A stretch of 16,711 bases of DNA from an uncultured Planctomycetaceae bacterium (GTDB lineage: Bacteria; Planctomycetota; Planctomycetia; Pirellulales; Pirellulaceae), in NCBI GenBank assembly GCA_903927685.1, contig CAIYOB010001455.1:1-16711 (forward strand), written 5' to 3'. Under the pieces are notes generated by a model. That model was not told the DNA's origin. It made no database searches and saw nothing but the letters and a program-made list of their open reading frames with translations. Both the position numbers and the translations under genes were made by a program. This document shows, one piece after another, positions 7,877-15,348 of the stretch (position 1 is its first letter; each line of letters begins with the position of its first letter).

Positions 7877-9163
7877 ATGGCCACCCACACGATCGGCAAG
7901 GTATCCCATCGGGGCATCGGCTTCTCGGTCGTCGAATTGAACGACGTTCGCCACGTATTTGCGGCGGCAGCTCCGCGTTGCGGCGGCACGCTGCGTGAAC
8001 AGGCCGACGACGCCCTGCGGACCATCGAAACGGTGATCGACGAGGAGGGCACCCACGGGTCGATTGTGCATCAAGCTGTCTTCATTCCCGACGTGGCGCT
8101 GGTCGACGAGTGCCGGCAGATTATGCGCGAGTTCTATGGCGACCAAATGCCTGCGACCAGCTACATTCCGCAACCGCCGTGCGACGGCAAATTGCTGGCG
8201 ATCGAGGCGCTGGGGGTCGGCCAGGGCATCGGCGAAGTACAGATCGAACGGATCAGCGAACAACTGGTGATCACGCGGCATAACGACGTCGCCTGGGTCC
8301 ATTGCGCCCAGGTCGTCCCCGGCGGCGACCAGGAAGCGGTGTACGACGGCACGCTGGAAGGCCTCGAGCGGATCCGCTCGCTGTTGGGCAGCGTCCACAT
8401 TCGCTTTGACCAGGTGATTCGCACCTGGCTGTACCTGGGCGGGATCGTCGACGGCGACGGACCCACCCAGCGTTACAAGGAACTGAATCGAGCGCGAAGC
8501 GACTTCTATCGCGACATCCCTTTCTTGAAAAGCCTGCTGCCGGCGGGAAGACATGGCCGCATCTTTCCGGCCAGTACGGGCATCGGCACGGAGGGCCGCG
8601 GGATCATGATGAGCGCGATCGCGCTGGCCACCACGCGTTCGGACATTGTGGCCCTGCCACTGGAGAATCCGCGGCAGACACCCGCGTTTGACTACGGCGA
8701 TTGCTACAGCCCCAAGAGCCCCAAGTTTTCCCGCGCGATGGCACTGTCCTGCGGCAACTATGCGACGATCTTTATCTCGGGGACGGCCAGCATCACCGAT
8801 TCGGAAACACGGCACCTGGACGACGTCGTCGGCCAGACCCACGAGACGTTGACCAATATCGAAGCCTTGATTTCGGAGGACAACCTGGCCCGCCACGGAT
8901 TGCCCGGACTCGGCACGACGCTGGACGGTCTGGGCTTGGTACGGGTCTACATCAAGCGGGCGGCCGATTACGCGGCGACGCGCGCCGCCTGCGAACAGCG
9001 GCTGGGCGAGCTGCCGACGATCTACGCGGTGGGTGACGTCTGCCGCCCGGACCTGCTGGTTGAAATCGAAGGGATTGCCTTCTCCCGCAAGACGACCAGT
9101 CCGCTGCCGAACACGGAGCAACTGGACATCGACCACTTGAAGTGGAAGTCCACGGTCGCCTGA
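7877..9163 (+). CDS. Chorismatase-like protein with extra N-terminal RidA-like region
   Basis: A 428-residue soluble protein. The ATG at 7877 is preceded by AAGGGA (7864-7869). Residues about 15-115 look RidA/YjgF-like (ending YIPQPPCDGKLLAIEALG). Residues about 130-260 and 270-403 match the FkbO/Hyg5/XanB2 chorismatase layout: RARSDFYRD (205-213), FPASTGIG (230-237), LENPRQTPAFDYGDCY (262-277), SPKFSRAM (281-288), FISGTAS (299-305) and DVCRPDLLVEIEGIAF (387-402). Known members hydrolyse chorismate to a hydroxybenzoate or dihydroxy-diene acid plus pyruvate, and use a Glu in the LLVEIE stretch; that Glu is kept here. The canonical RidA Arg before the last strand is absent, so imine deaminase activity is unlikely for this part. 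Known chorismatases are about 330-350 residues, so the N-terminal part is an addition. No chorismate pathway gene is adjacent, and the substrate is inferred only. Confidence 0.75.
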   Translation: MATHTIGKVSHRGIGFSVVELNDVRHVFAAAAPRCGGTLREQADDALRTIETVIDEEGTHGSIVHQAVFIPDVALVDECRQIMREFYGDQMPATSYIPQPPCDGKLLAIEALGVGQGIGEVQIERISEQLVITRHNDVAWVHCAQVVPGGDQEAVYDGTLEGLERIRSLLGSVHIRFDQVIRTWLYLGGIVDGDGPTQRYKELNRARSDFYRDIPFLKSLLPAGRHGRIFPASTGIGTEGRGIMMSAIALATTRSDIVALPLENPRQTPAFDYGDCYSPKSPKFSRAMALSCGNYATIFISGTASITDSETRHLDDVVGQTHETLTNIEALISEDNLARHGLPGLGTTLDGLGLVRVYIKRAADYAATRAACEQRLGELPTIYAVGDVCRPDLLVEIEGIAFSRKTTSPLPNTEQLDIDHLKWKSTVA

Positions 9164-9236
9164 GTCGGGCACACCGCCGTCTTTGAAGTCGCTCGTTCGG
9201 GCAGTCGCCTTGGCAGATAGCCGCGACGTTCTGGTG

Positions 9237-9293
9237 TACAATGGGCCGGGGCCCCAGGTGTCTGGGGCTCCCGATGCGGCCCGCGGGCCCCAG
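9237..9293 (+). promoter_or_regulatory. Promoter-proximal leader with two alternative hairpins
   Basis: TACAAT (9237-9242) would place a transcript start near 9249. From there GCCCCAG (9251-9257) can pair with CTGGGGC (9262-9268), extended to about 10 bp. The same CTGGGGC can instead pair with a second GCCCCAG (9287-9293). The two stems exclude each other. The pairing is visible in the sequence; a regulatory role is inferred. No -35 box was found at normal spacing. Confidence 0.35.
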
Positions 9294-9316
9294 CAGAACT
9301 CCAGCGGGATCTAACC

Positions 9317-9895
9317 ATGACTTGGCTCACAGAAAACCCGTTTCCGGTGTTGTTGATCGGCTCGCTGACGACGATCATCCTGGCTAGTGGCTGGCTGCGC
9401 ACGGGCTCGCGGTGGCTGCTGGCTGCGGTGCTCGTCGCGCTCGGCCTGACCATCGGCCTGGTCCTTACCGAACGCCTGATCGTCACCGATCGCGAACAGG
9501 TGACACAGACGCTGCACGAAATCGCGGCGCTGGTCGAACGCAACGAAATTGACGCCGCCCTCGAGTACGCCTATTCCAAGTCGCCGGAGGTGCGCAGCCA
9601 GGCGGCCAGCGAACTGCCGCTGTACCGGTTTGCCGAGGTGAATATCAAGAGCAACCTGCAGGTCGAAGTGTTCCCCAAGCTGGCACCGCCTATGGCCAAA
9701 GCGGAATTCAATGTGGTCGTCGTCCTGAGCACCCGCGACGGGCTGATCGCCAACCGGCGGATCCCGCGGTACGCCGAGGTGACTTTCTACAAGGAAGATG
9801 ACGGCCAGTGGCGTGTGGGCGGATACAACCACTTCGATCCGCGACGGGGATTCACCGTCGATCCCGAAGATCGCGAGCCGGACCAGGGGCCGTGA
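9317..9895 (+). CDS. Small two-helix membrane protein, unknown function
   Basis: A 192-residue protein not assigned to a named family. Two hydrophobic helices (about 8-26 and 33-51) form an N-terminal hairpin, and the remaining 140 residues are soluble. The soluble part is helical first (about 57-95) and then strand-rich, ending in FYKEDDGQWRVGGYNHF, a pattern reminiscent of NTF2-like domains; this is only a fold guess. The start has a weak GGGAT 6-7 nt upstream. The gene follows a strongly structured leader and is followed 52 nt later by the secreted glycoside-hydrolase-like gene on the same strand, so the two may be co-transcribed. Proteins of this size and layout are common hypothetical proteins in planctomycetes, as far as I recall. 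Codon use looks like that of its neighbours. Confidence 0.8.
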   Translation: MTWLTENPFPVLLIGSLTTIILASGWLRTGSRWLLAAVLVALGLTIGLVLTERLIVTDREQVTQTLHEIAALVERNEIDAALEYAYSKSPEVRSQAASELPLYRFAEVNIKSNLQVEVFPKLAPPMAKAEFNVVVVLSTRDGLIANRRIPRYAEVTFYKEDDGQWRVGGYNHFDPRRGFTVDPEDREPDQGP

Positions 9896-9947
9896 TCGCG
9901 GTCTCACGCCAGGTCTTTCCCGCCACACCTTGTCGGAGAATCACACC

Positions 9948-11516
9948 ATGACGACGTCCTTCCTGCGCTGCCTCGCCGTTGCCGCACTCTGGATTGGGAC
10001 CGCTCTGGGCGGTGAACCGGCGCCGGCTCCGGACCAGCCCCGTAGCCTGGAGAACATGCTGGTTCTGAACGAGGACGACAGCCATTTCTTCGGGACGCGG
10101 CGGCCTGAATCCATGACTTTGGCCGGCTTGCACGCGTTTGTCGACCAGTATGCGGGCTCGGCGGTCACGCACCTGTTCCTCTGCCCCAATGCGATGCGAG
10201 CCAGCTTCCGCAGTCGGACGCGGGACGCGATTTGGGATCCGGTCGCTGGAAAGGAGCCGGAGGGGTTGTGGCCGGAGAACGCCAAGCGGTTGTTCGCCGC
10301 CGGCCTGGACCCGTACGAAGTCTGGATTGCCCGCTGCCGCGAGAAAGCGATTTCGCCGTGGCTGTCCATGCGGATGAATGACGTTCACAATGCGGACGAC
10401 CCGGACAGTTTCCTGCATTCTTCGTTTTGGCGAGCCCATCCCGAGTTTTGGCGAGTTCCCAACGGCTCGGCCAGTCCGTGGACGAACCGGGCCCTGAATT
10501 ATGCGCAGGCGGCAGTCCGCGAACACCAATTGGCGTTCGTTCGCGAGTTGCTCGAGCGTTATGACCCGGACGGTCTGGAACTGGATTGGATGCGATTCGG
10601 CTACCATCTGACACCCGGCCGCGAGCGTGACGAAGCGGCAATCCTGACCGCGTTCGTGCGTGACGCACGGGCACTGGCGGACGAATGGTCGCAGAAACGG
10701 GGGCATGCGATCCGGCTGGGAGTTCGCGTTCCCGCGCACCCGGACGCAGCGGCCGGGTTGGGGATGGATGCCATCCAATGGGCGCGGGACGGCTTCGTCG
10801 ACTTGATCGTGCCGTGCCCGTTTTGGACTTCGTCGGATTTCGACATCCCCGTCGAACTGTGGCGCGAACGGTTAGCCGGAGTCGCCCAACGCGTGAACGT
10901 CTCACCGGGGGTCGAATACAACTCGCGGCCGTGGCCGGGCGGCCAGGCGGTGGCGAACGATCTGGCGTCCCTGCGCGGGTTCGCCGCCTCGGCCTATCAC
11001 CGCGGCGCGGACAGCCTGTACCTGTTCAACTGGATGGACAGCGAGACCCGGCCGGTCACCGAAGACGACTACGCGCGGCTCTTGCGCGAGGGCCTGTCAC
11101 GCCAAGCGGTGGCCGCGGCGCCGCGGCGGCATCTGGTGTGCTACCGGGACACCGTTCCGGCCGGTTTTCCGAACGGCGCCCAACTGCCCGTCGAAGCCCT
11201 TGCCGGCGGCAGTTACCGCGTCCACATCGGGACCAAGCCCGCCTCTGGGAGGACTTGGGCTGTGGTGGGACTGGCTCGTCGCGACGGTGTCGGCCAAGCG
11301 ACTTTCGAGGCGAAGCTGAACGGCTGCGAGCTGGCTGTCGCGGAGGATCTGCCGAGCTGCGAGCGGCTCGGCCCGGATACCGTCCGCGGGATCCGCTTCC
11401 TTTGCCCCAGCAACGCCGTGCAGGATGGCTTGAATGAACTGGTGGTGCGCCAAGTCGGCGGCGCGGTTGGCCAGCAGATCGTGTGGGTCGAACTGGATGT
11501 TCAAGGAGAGCCGTGA
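9948..11516 (+). CDS. Secreted GHL10-type glycoside-hydrolase-like protein
   Basis: A 522-residue protein. The open frame extends upstream, but the ATG at 9948 has GGAG 9 nt before it and starts a Sec signal peptide (residues 1-21, cleavage likely near TALG-GE), so it is preferred. The body looks like a TIM barrel of the glycosyl-hydrolase-like 10 (DUF187-type) group: THLFLCPNAM (74-83), ISPWLSMRMNDVHN (135-148) and the central YDPDGLELDWMRF (205-217), where E211 and D213 are candidate acidic catalytic residues. Late barrel strands include FVDLIVPCPFW (283-293) and ADSLYLFNWMD (354-364). The last 90 residues look like a beta-sandwich. The substrate is unknown, probably a polysaccharide outside the cytoplasm. 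A hairpin follows the stop, then a transposase remnant. Confidence 0.75.
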   Translation: MTTSFLRCLAVAALWIGTALGGEPAPAPDQPRSLENMLVLNEDDSHFFGTRRPESMTLAGLHAFVDQYAGSAVTHLFLCPNAMRASFRSRTRDAIWDPVAGKEPEGLWPENAKRLFAAGLDPYEVWIARCREKAISPWLSMRMNDVHNADDPDSFLHSSFWRAHPEFWRVPNGSASPWTNRALNYAQAAVREHQLAFVRELLERYDPDGLELDWMRFGYHLTPGRERDEAAILTAFVRDARALADEWSQKRGHAIRLGVRVPAHPDAAAGLGMDAIQWARDGFVDLIVPCPFWTSSDFDIPVELWRERLAGVAQRVNVSPGVEYNSRPWPGGQAVANDLASLRGFAASAYHRGADSLYLFNWMDSETRPVTEDDYARLLREGLSRQAVAAAPRRHLVCYRDTVPAGFPNGAQLPVEALAGGSYRVHIGTKPASGRTWAVVGLARRDGVGQATFEAKLNGCELAVAEDLPSCERLGPDTVRGIRFLCPSNAVQDGLNELVVRQVGGAVGQQIVWVELDVQGEP

Positions 11517-11566
11517 GGGGGCTGGGAGCGATCACGTAACAACTGCCCCATTTTCCATTTCGCCCC

Positions 11567-11587
11567 TCACCCCAACCGCTGGGGTGA
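11567..11587 (+). terminator. Hairpin candidate terminator after the GHL10 gene
   Basis: TCACCCCA (11567-11574) and TGGGGTGA (11580-11587) form a perfect 8-bp stem with loop ACCGC, 50 nt after the stop. No T-run follows. The CCCCTCACCCC stretch also resembles a common bacterial interspersed repeat, so a repeat origin is possible. Confidence 0.35.
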
Positions 11588-11756
11588 TGCAAAGTTGGAC
11601 TTGGCGTGTGCAACCCGTGGGGTAGGTTTTGCTGACGAAGATCTTCCGCTGGAGACGGTGGATGGTCGTGGTTCTCTTGCCCCGAAGGGCAACGCCGTGA
11701 AGGATTTTTTTCTTGAGGAATTGGGGTTTCCGGGATTAGGAGGATAAGGGAAAGAA
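11588..11756. other. Non-coding stretch before the transposase remnant
   Basis: No gene is supported here. It contains a small perfect hairpin TTGCCC-CGAA-GGGCAA (11677-11692), followed 13 nt later by a run of seven T, too far for a classical terminator, and then an AG-rich tract (11730-11756). Base use differs from the coding regions. It may be part of the mobile element or of an interspersed repeat, but no boundary can be set. Confidence 0.35.
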
Positions 11757-11815
11757 GGGCCAGTTCCTCTCGGTTGTCCAACTGATGACACCTCAGTCAG
11801 AAAGGAATCTGGCCC
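11757..11815 (+). promoter_or_regulatory. Stem-loop burying the transposase ribosome-binding site
   Basis: GGGCCAGTTCCT (11757-11768) pairs with AGGAATCTGGCCC (11803-11815), 12 bp with one bulged T. An inner hairpin ACTGA/TCAGT (11781-11785 with 11793-11797) sits in the loop. The 3' arm contains the Shine-Dalgarno AGGA (11803-11806), and the ATG begins directly after the stem. In IS10/IS50-type elements such structures stop read-through transcripts from making transposase. Confidence 0.5.
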
Positions 11816-11970
11816 ATGTCTCGCAGTAAGGAGTCAGGACGGCGTGCGCAGCGTAAACGAACAAAGCAGGCGAAGAAGCGAAAGGCCCAACGTAACAAGG
11901 AACATTTGGCCGGCGCATTCCATTGGCTGCTGTCTGAGGAGTCCAGCTTCGCGAAAATCAAGTTGCATGG
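11816..11970 (+). pseudogene. 5' remnant of an IS transposase gene
   Basis: The first about 50 codons encode a very basic start, MSRSKESGRRAQRKRTK and so on, then GAFHWLLSEESSFAKIKLHG. I recall this as the N-terminus of IS4-like planctomycete transposases, where the sequence normally continues with a hydrophobic 'W-x-P-x-Q-L' region and a DDE catalytic domain. Here the resemblance stops at about 11968, the frame runs on through unrelated residues (RVFYLEGCRNPEPCQ) into the antisense of the flavoprotein gene, and no catalytic part is present. The start codon has a good AGGA 9 nt upstream, buried in a stem-loop. The fragment is therefore probably a truncated, inactive insertion. Family identity rests on memory; a small basic protein of other function cannot be excluded. 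Confidence 0.5.
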
Positions 11971-12013
11971 CAGGGTCTTTTACCTGGAGGGGTGTCGGAA
12001 CCCGGAGCCATGC
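11965..12013. terminator. Inverted repeat between convergent genes
   Basis: GCATGGC (11965-11971) pairs with GCCATGC (12007-12013), and GGGT (11973-11976) with ACCC (12000-12003), giving about 11 bp with a small asymmetric bulge and a 23-nt loop. It lies 41 nt past the flavoprotein stop and coincides with the point where the transposase similarity ends. It could act as a two-way terminator or mark a recombination end; no T-run is present. Confidence 0.35.
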
Positions 12014-12053
12014 CAAAACGTTCGTTGGCCGGCAAACGCCGCGCGTCGTGCGG

Positions 12054-15000
12054 CTATCTTACCACCTCCCGGCCCCGGGAAGAGACCTTTTCGCGATCCA
12101 GCATCAGTTGGGCGTAGCGGGCAAAATGCCCATGCACGTCCTGGGCATACTGCCGGAGGATCGCTGCGGCGATTCCGTCCCGGTCGCCGCAGCGGTACAA
12201 CAGAGCAGCGATGATCAGTTCCCGGTAGGCCTGATTGAGATTCGTTCCGTTCGCCTCGGCGTCCCCTTCGGTGGTGACCAGGCGGTTCGCCGTCGTCGCC
12301 ATTGGCAGACCGTCGCCGCTCCGGCTGGCGATGGTCGGCTTCGTCGTGGCATGGCCGGCGAATCCGGGTTGGCTGAGCAGGCGGGCCAGCGGTTCGGCGG
12401 CGGCGGGCCGGAGCAGATTCTGCATGGCCAGGGCCATCGCCTGGTAGTGCGACAGCCGGCTGTCCGGCTGCAGTTGGTCGAGTTTTCGGAGCAGAACTTC
12501 GCCCGCTTGTGGCGCCCCACTGAGCCCGAGTGCGATAACGAATCGATCGAGTTCGCTGAAGGTATTGCCCGTCTTGCGCTGCGACGTGAGCGACGCGCCT
12601 TGATCCCATGCCTGGGCGGCATCGCTGGCCGCGGCCAGCGTCGCCGCGCCCGTGGGATCGCCGAGGACGCCCAGCACCGTCGCATACTCGCGCTGCTGCC
12701 CGGCGGCGGCGAACTGGTAGGCTTTTTTCAACAAGGGAAGGGCTTGTTCCGAATGGGCCATGACCAAGGCCAAGGCGGCCAGCGCTTGGCGCTGGTCTGG
12801 ATCGCCGATCGCCGCCACGGCCCGTTCGATGTCGGCAAGGCTCCTGGGGTACGAATCCCGGTCCGTCAGGACGCGTTCGTCCAGGACGTCTTGGCGGACG
12901 AGTTCCTTCTGCAGGGCCTTGAGGTCGATGTCTCGCGTATGGCCGCCGGCCTGGACCGCCGCCGCTGCGGCCAGGCCGGCCGCATAGCCCTGATTCTGCA
13001 GGTCCGCCTGCATGCGGACCAAGGTCATTGCGTCTCGTTCGGCGCTGGCTCCCAGGCCCACGACCAGGATGCCATCCAGACCGCGAGGCAGCAGGCAGCG
13101 ATACGGCATGTCGGTCTCGAAGCAGGGGCCCTTCGCATCGCGGACCAACAGGAGGCGAGAATCCGGAAAGGCGGCCGCATCGAAGTTGCTGTAGTGCTGG
13201 CTGATCGTGTCGGGAAAGCTGCGCTGCGTCAGGATGTCCAAGACCGTCAACGTATAATCGCCGACGACGCGGCGGCGTTCCCGCGAATCGACGAGTTGCC
13301 CGACGTCAAAGGCCGCGGTCGTTCGCAGGGCGGTCCGTTTCCAGGCCATCAGGTGCCAGACGTCCAGCACGTCGGTATCGTCGACCAGCGTGTAGCAGGT
13401 GTTCACATAGGAGCGTTGCAAGGGCCGCGTCGGAAAGCCGGCGATCTGGACGTTCAAGCAGCCGTTTTCGGTGAGGCCGTACTGCGTTGGGGCGCCGGCC
13501 CAGGCGGCGATGTCGGCGTTGCCGGTCGCGTCGATCACGGTCGAGGCCAGCACGACGCCCCGTCCCTGGGGCGTCGCCACAACCACTCCGCGGACCTGCC
13601 CGCCCTCGGTCAACACGCCGCAACCGAACGTGCCCAGCCACACGTCGGCGCCGCTGCCAAGCAGTTCGCGGCGAAGCCACTCGGCTTTCGCGGCGGCGCT
13701 CCAGGCCGGCTGCCCGGGATTGACCTGCTGGTCCACGTACTCCGTATAGCCTCTGCGGCGGCCGTACCAGTACTGGGCGATCAGGCCCGCCGTGCCGACG
13801 CCGCCCAGTTCGTACAAGTATTCGACAACCAGCGTCCTAGCGCCGCGTTTGGCGGCGCCAATTCCGGCCGGAGCGCCCGCGGTGCCGCCGCCGACGACTA
13901 CCACATCGTACCGCCCCAGGAGGGGCAATGCCCGTCGCCCCGCGCGGATCCGGCCGAGGTCCGGCGGGCGAATTCCGCTCAAGTCTTCTCCCACCTCTCC
14001 GGATATGTCGCCGTCAGCGGCATTTTCCGGCAACGCCGCATTGAGGGGCAGCGGCAACGCTTGGGCTTCGTCCGCGGCTGCCCGGCCGATCCGCGTGCCC
14101 AGTTCCATCAGTTCCAGGGGACGCTGGAGCCGCGTCGCGGCTTGATTTTCGAGGTCCGCGCGCAGACTCAGGACGTACAGACGGCCCGTTTCTCGAGGCC
14201 GAAACGGCCCCAGGTCCACGGCTGCGGCGCCGGACCAGACGTCCAGGCGGCTCTGGCCAACGATTGTGTCGGACGGCTCATAACGCAGCACTTCGGAGGC
14301 GGTCTCGGAGCTGTCGCCATAGGTCGCATCGCGTGCCTGGTGTTCCATGGCCGCCCAGCCGGCGACCGTGTCGTCGGCGAGCGTCAGCCGCAGGGTGTAC
14401 TCGTACACGGGCAGATGCGGGCTCGCCTTGTTCGCATCCGACGGGTACGTGAAGCCCAACCGATTCGCAACCAGGTCGGCGCCGCTGCGCAGTTTGCCGC
14501 CGATGACGACTCGCCGGCAGACCAGCGGCCCCGCAATCCGGGAACGGAAGGCCGCGTCGGCCAGTCGCGCGACCGTGGCGTGGCAGGTCGCGTCGATGGT
14601 CACCTTGGCCCGCACCGCCTGGCGGCCGCTGCGGTTGGCCATGACGACTCCGGCCAACTGGCCGTCGGCGTCCCGCAACACATCGCTCACGTAGCAGCCG
14701 GTCAGGCAGGCCGCATCCGCCCTGAGCAGGGCCTTGTCCATTTCCGCCTTGACCCGCAACGGAGTCGTGACGCGGTCGTGGCCAAAACACGCGAGCGCCA
14801 GCCTCGAACGCGGCTGTTCGTCCGGTTCGAGCCACAGTTGCAGCGTCGCGCAGAGATCCGTGCCCAGGTAAGGGCGGTCGGCGAGCAGCGCGACGCGGGC
14901 TCCGCGCGCAGCCGCTTCGCACGCTGCCTCGACGGCTCCACTGGAGCCGCCGACCACGAGGACGTCGGCGTCCAGGGCGACGGGGATCTCCTTGGGACCT

Positions 15001-15086
15001 TCGACGACATGCGCAGCGCCGGTTGGGTGCGCAGCCCAACTGGCCACGGCCAACAAGCAGACGACTTGATGCAGCACGCGAGACAT
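12054..15086 (-). CDS. Exported tandem FAD-dependent oxidoreductase with helical-repeat tail
   Basis: A 1010-residue protein. The ATG at 15086 has AAGGAA 8 nt upstream and starts a Sec-type signal peptide (1-25, cleavage near TGAA-HVV), without a twin-arginine motif. Two Rossmann dinucleotide-binding starts are present: DVLVVGGSSGAVEAACEAAARGARV (41-65, given here only as the motif core GGSSGA at 46-51) and DVVVVGGGTAGAPAG (394-408). Each is followed by an FAD_oxidored-like block (first to about 345, second to about 715, with VIDATGNADIAAWAG at 517-531 and DGILVVGLGASAERDAM at 671-687). Residues 750-1000 are helical, with HEAT-like turns (VLGDPTGAATL, LGLSGAPQAGEVLL). Single-module relatives are common in PVC bacteria and are often placed with polysaccharide-degradation genes; the substrate is unknown. 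It is convergent with the transposase remnant. Confidence 0.88.
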   Translation of the reverse strand: MSRVLHQVVCLLAVASWAAHPTGAAHVVEGPKEIPVALDADVLVVGGSSGAVEAACEAAARGARVALLADRPYLGTDLCATLQLWLEPDEQPRSRLALACFGHDRVTTPLRVKAEMDKALLRADAACLTGCYVSDVLRDADGQLAGVVMANRSGRQAVRAKVTIDATCHATVARLADAAFRSRIAGPLVCRRVVIGGKLRSGADLVANRLGFTYPSDANKASPHLPVYEYTLRLTLADDTVAGWAAMEHQARDATYGDSSETASEVLRYEPSDTIVGQSRLDVWSGAAAVDLGPFRPRETGRLYVLSLRADLENQAATRLQRPLELMELGTRIGRAAADEAQALPLPLNAALPENAADGDISGEVGEDLSGIRPPDLGRIRAGRRALPLLGRYDVVVVGGGTAGAPAGIGAAKRGARTLVVEYLYELGGVGTAGLIAQYWYGRRRGYTEYVDQQVNPGQPAWSAAAKAEWLRRELLGSGADVWLGTFGCGVLTEGGQVRGVVVATPQGRGVVLASTVIDATGNADIAAWAGAPTQYGLTENGCLNVQIAGFPTRPLQRSYVNTCYTLVDDTDVLDVWHLMAWKRTALRTTAAFDVGQLVDSRERRRVVGDYTLTVLDILTQRSFPDTISQHYSNFDAAAFPDSRLLLVRDAKGPCFETDMPYRCLLPRGLDGILVVGLGASAERDAMTLVRMQADLQNQGYAAGLAAAAAVQAGGHTRDIDLKALQKELVRQDVLDERVLTDRDSYPRSLADIERAVAAIGDPDQRQALAALALVMAHSEQALPLLKKAYQFAAAGQQREYATVLGVLGDPTGAATLAAASDAAQAWDQGASLTSQRKTGNTFSELDRFVIALGLSGAPQAGEVLLRKLDQLQPDSRLSHYQAMALAMQNLLRPAAAEPLARLLSQPGFAGHATTKPTIASRSGDGLPMATTANRLVTTEGDAEANGTNLNQAYRELIIAALLYRCGDRDGIAAAILRQYAQDVHGHFARYAQLMLDREKVSSRGREVVR

Positions 15087-15178
15087 GTGGACGGTTCCTT
15101 GGCGCGGGGTTCCTGGCTGCCGTTCGTGGATGTCTTGATTCGCCGGAAGGCGTAGGCAAGGCTCGGTCAGCCGCCGGC

Positions 15179-15184
15179 ATTATA
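15179..15184 (-). promoter_or_regulatory. Candidate -10 box (TATAAT) for the flavoprotein gene
   Basis: On the minus strand CGATATAATGCC holds a perfect -10 hexamer about 93 nt upstream of the ATG at 15086. The region at -35 is GC-rich without a TTGACA-like sequence, as for the candidate upstream of the MoxR operon. Confidence 0.35.
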
Positions 15185-15260
15185 TCGTACCGGGGTGCGG
15201 CGCGCGGCGGCGGTGCTGGCACTGCCGTCACTCGTCGCCTCTGCCCAGCCGGAAATGAGC

Positions 15261-15289
15261 TTGCCGCCGGGCGGTCCTTCTGGTACAAG
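15261..15289 (+). promoter_or_regulatory. Candidate sigma-70 promoter for the DNase I-like gene
   Basis: TTGCCG (15261-15266), a 17-nt spacer and TACAAG (15284-15289), with 4 of 6 matches in each box and TGG just before the -10. A start near 15296 would leave a 5' leader of about 53 nt before the ATG at 15349. Confidence 0.3.
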
Positions 15290-15348
15290 CCCGCCGCTTA
15301 TCTTGCGGTGTCTTTCGACTGCGGCGATTCCGCCAACGGAGGCCATGG

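Noticed and set aside
7769..9241. Long minus-strand frame opposite the chorismatase-like gene
   Set aside because: Antisense shadow of a gene with clear family motifs; no motifs of its own.
9798..9947. 50-codon upstream extension of the GHL10-type protein
   Set aside because: It overlaps the end of the preceding gene and would bury the signal peptide; the ATG at 9948 has GGAG at good spacing.
11677..11710. TTGCCC-CGAA-GGGCAA hairpin followed by a T-run as an intrinsic terminator
   Set aside because: The T-run begins 13 nt after the stem, too far for the classical mechanism.
11844..15155. Open plus-strand frame of about 1100 codons antisense to the flavoprotein gene
   Set aside because: It is in codon register with the minus-strand gene, so stops appear only where that gene uses TTA, CTA or TCA, which GC-rich genes avoid. 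The translation has no recognisable domain and is rich in Arg, Gln and Gly.
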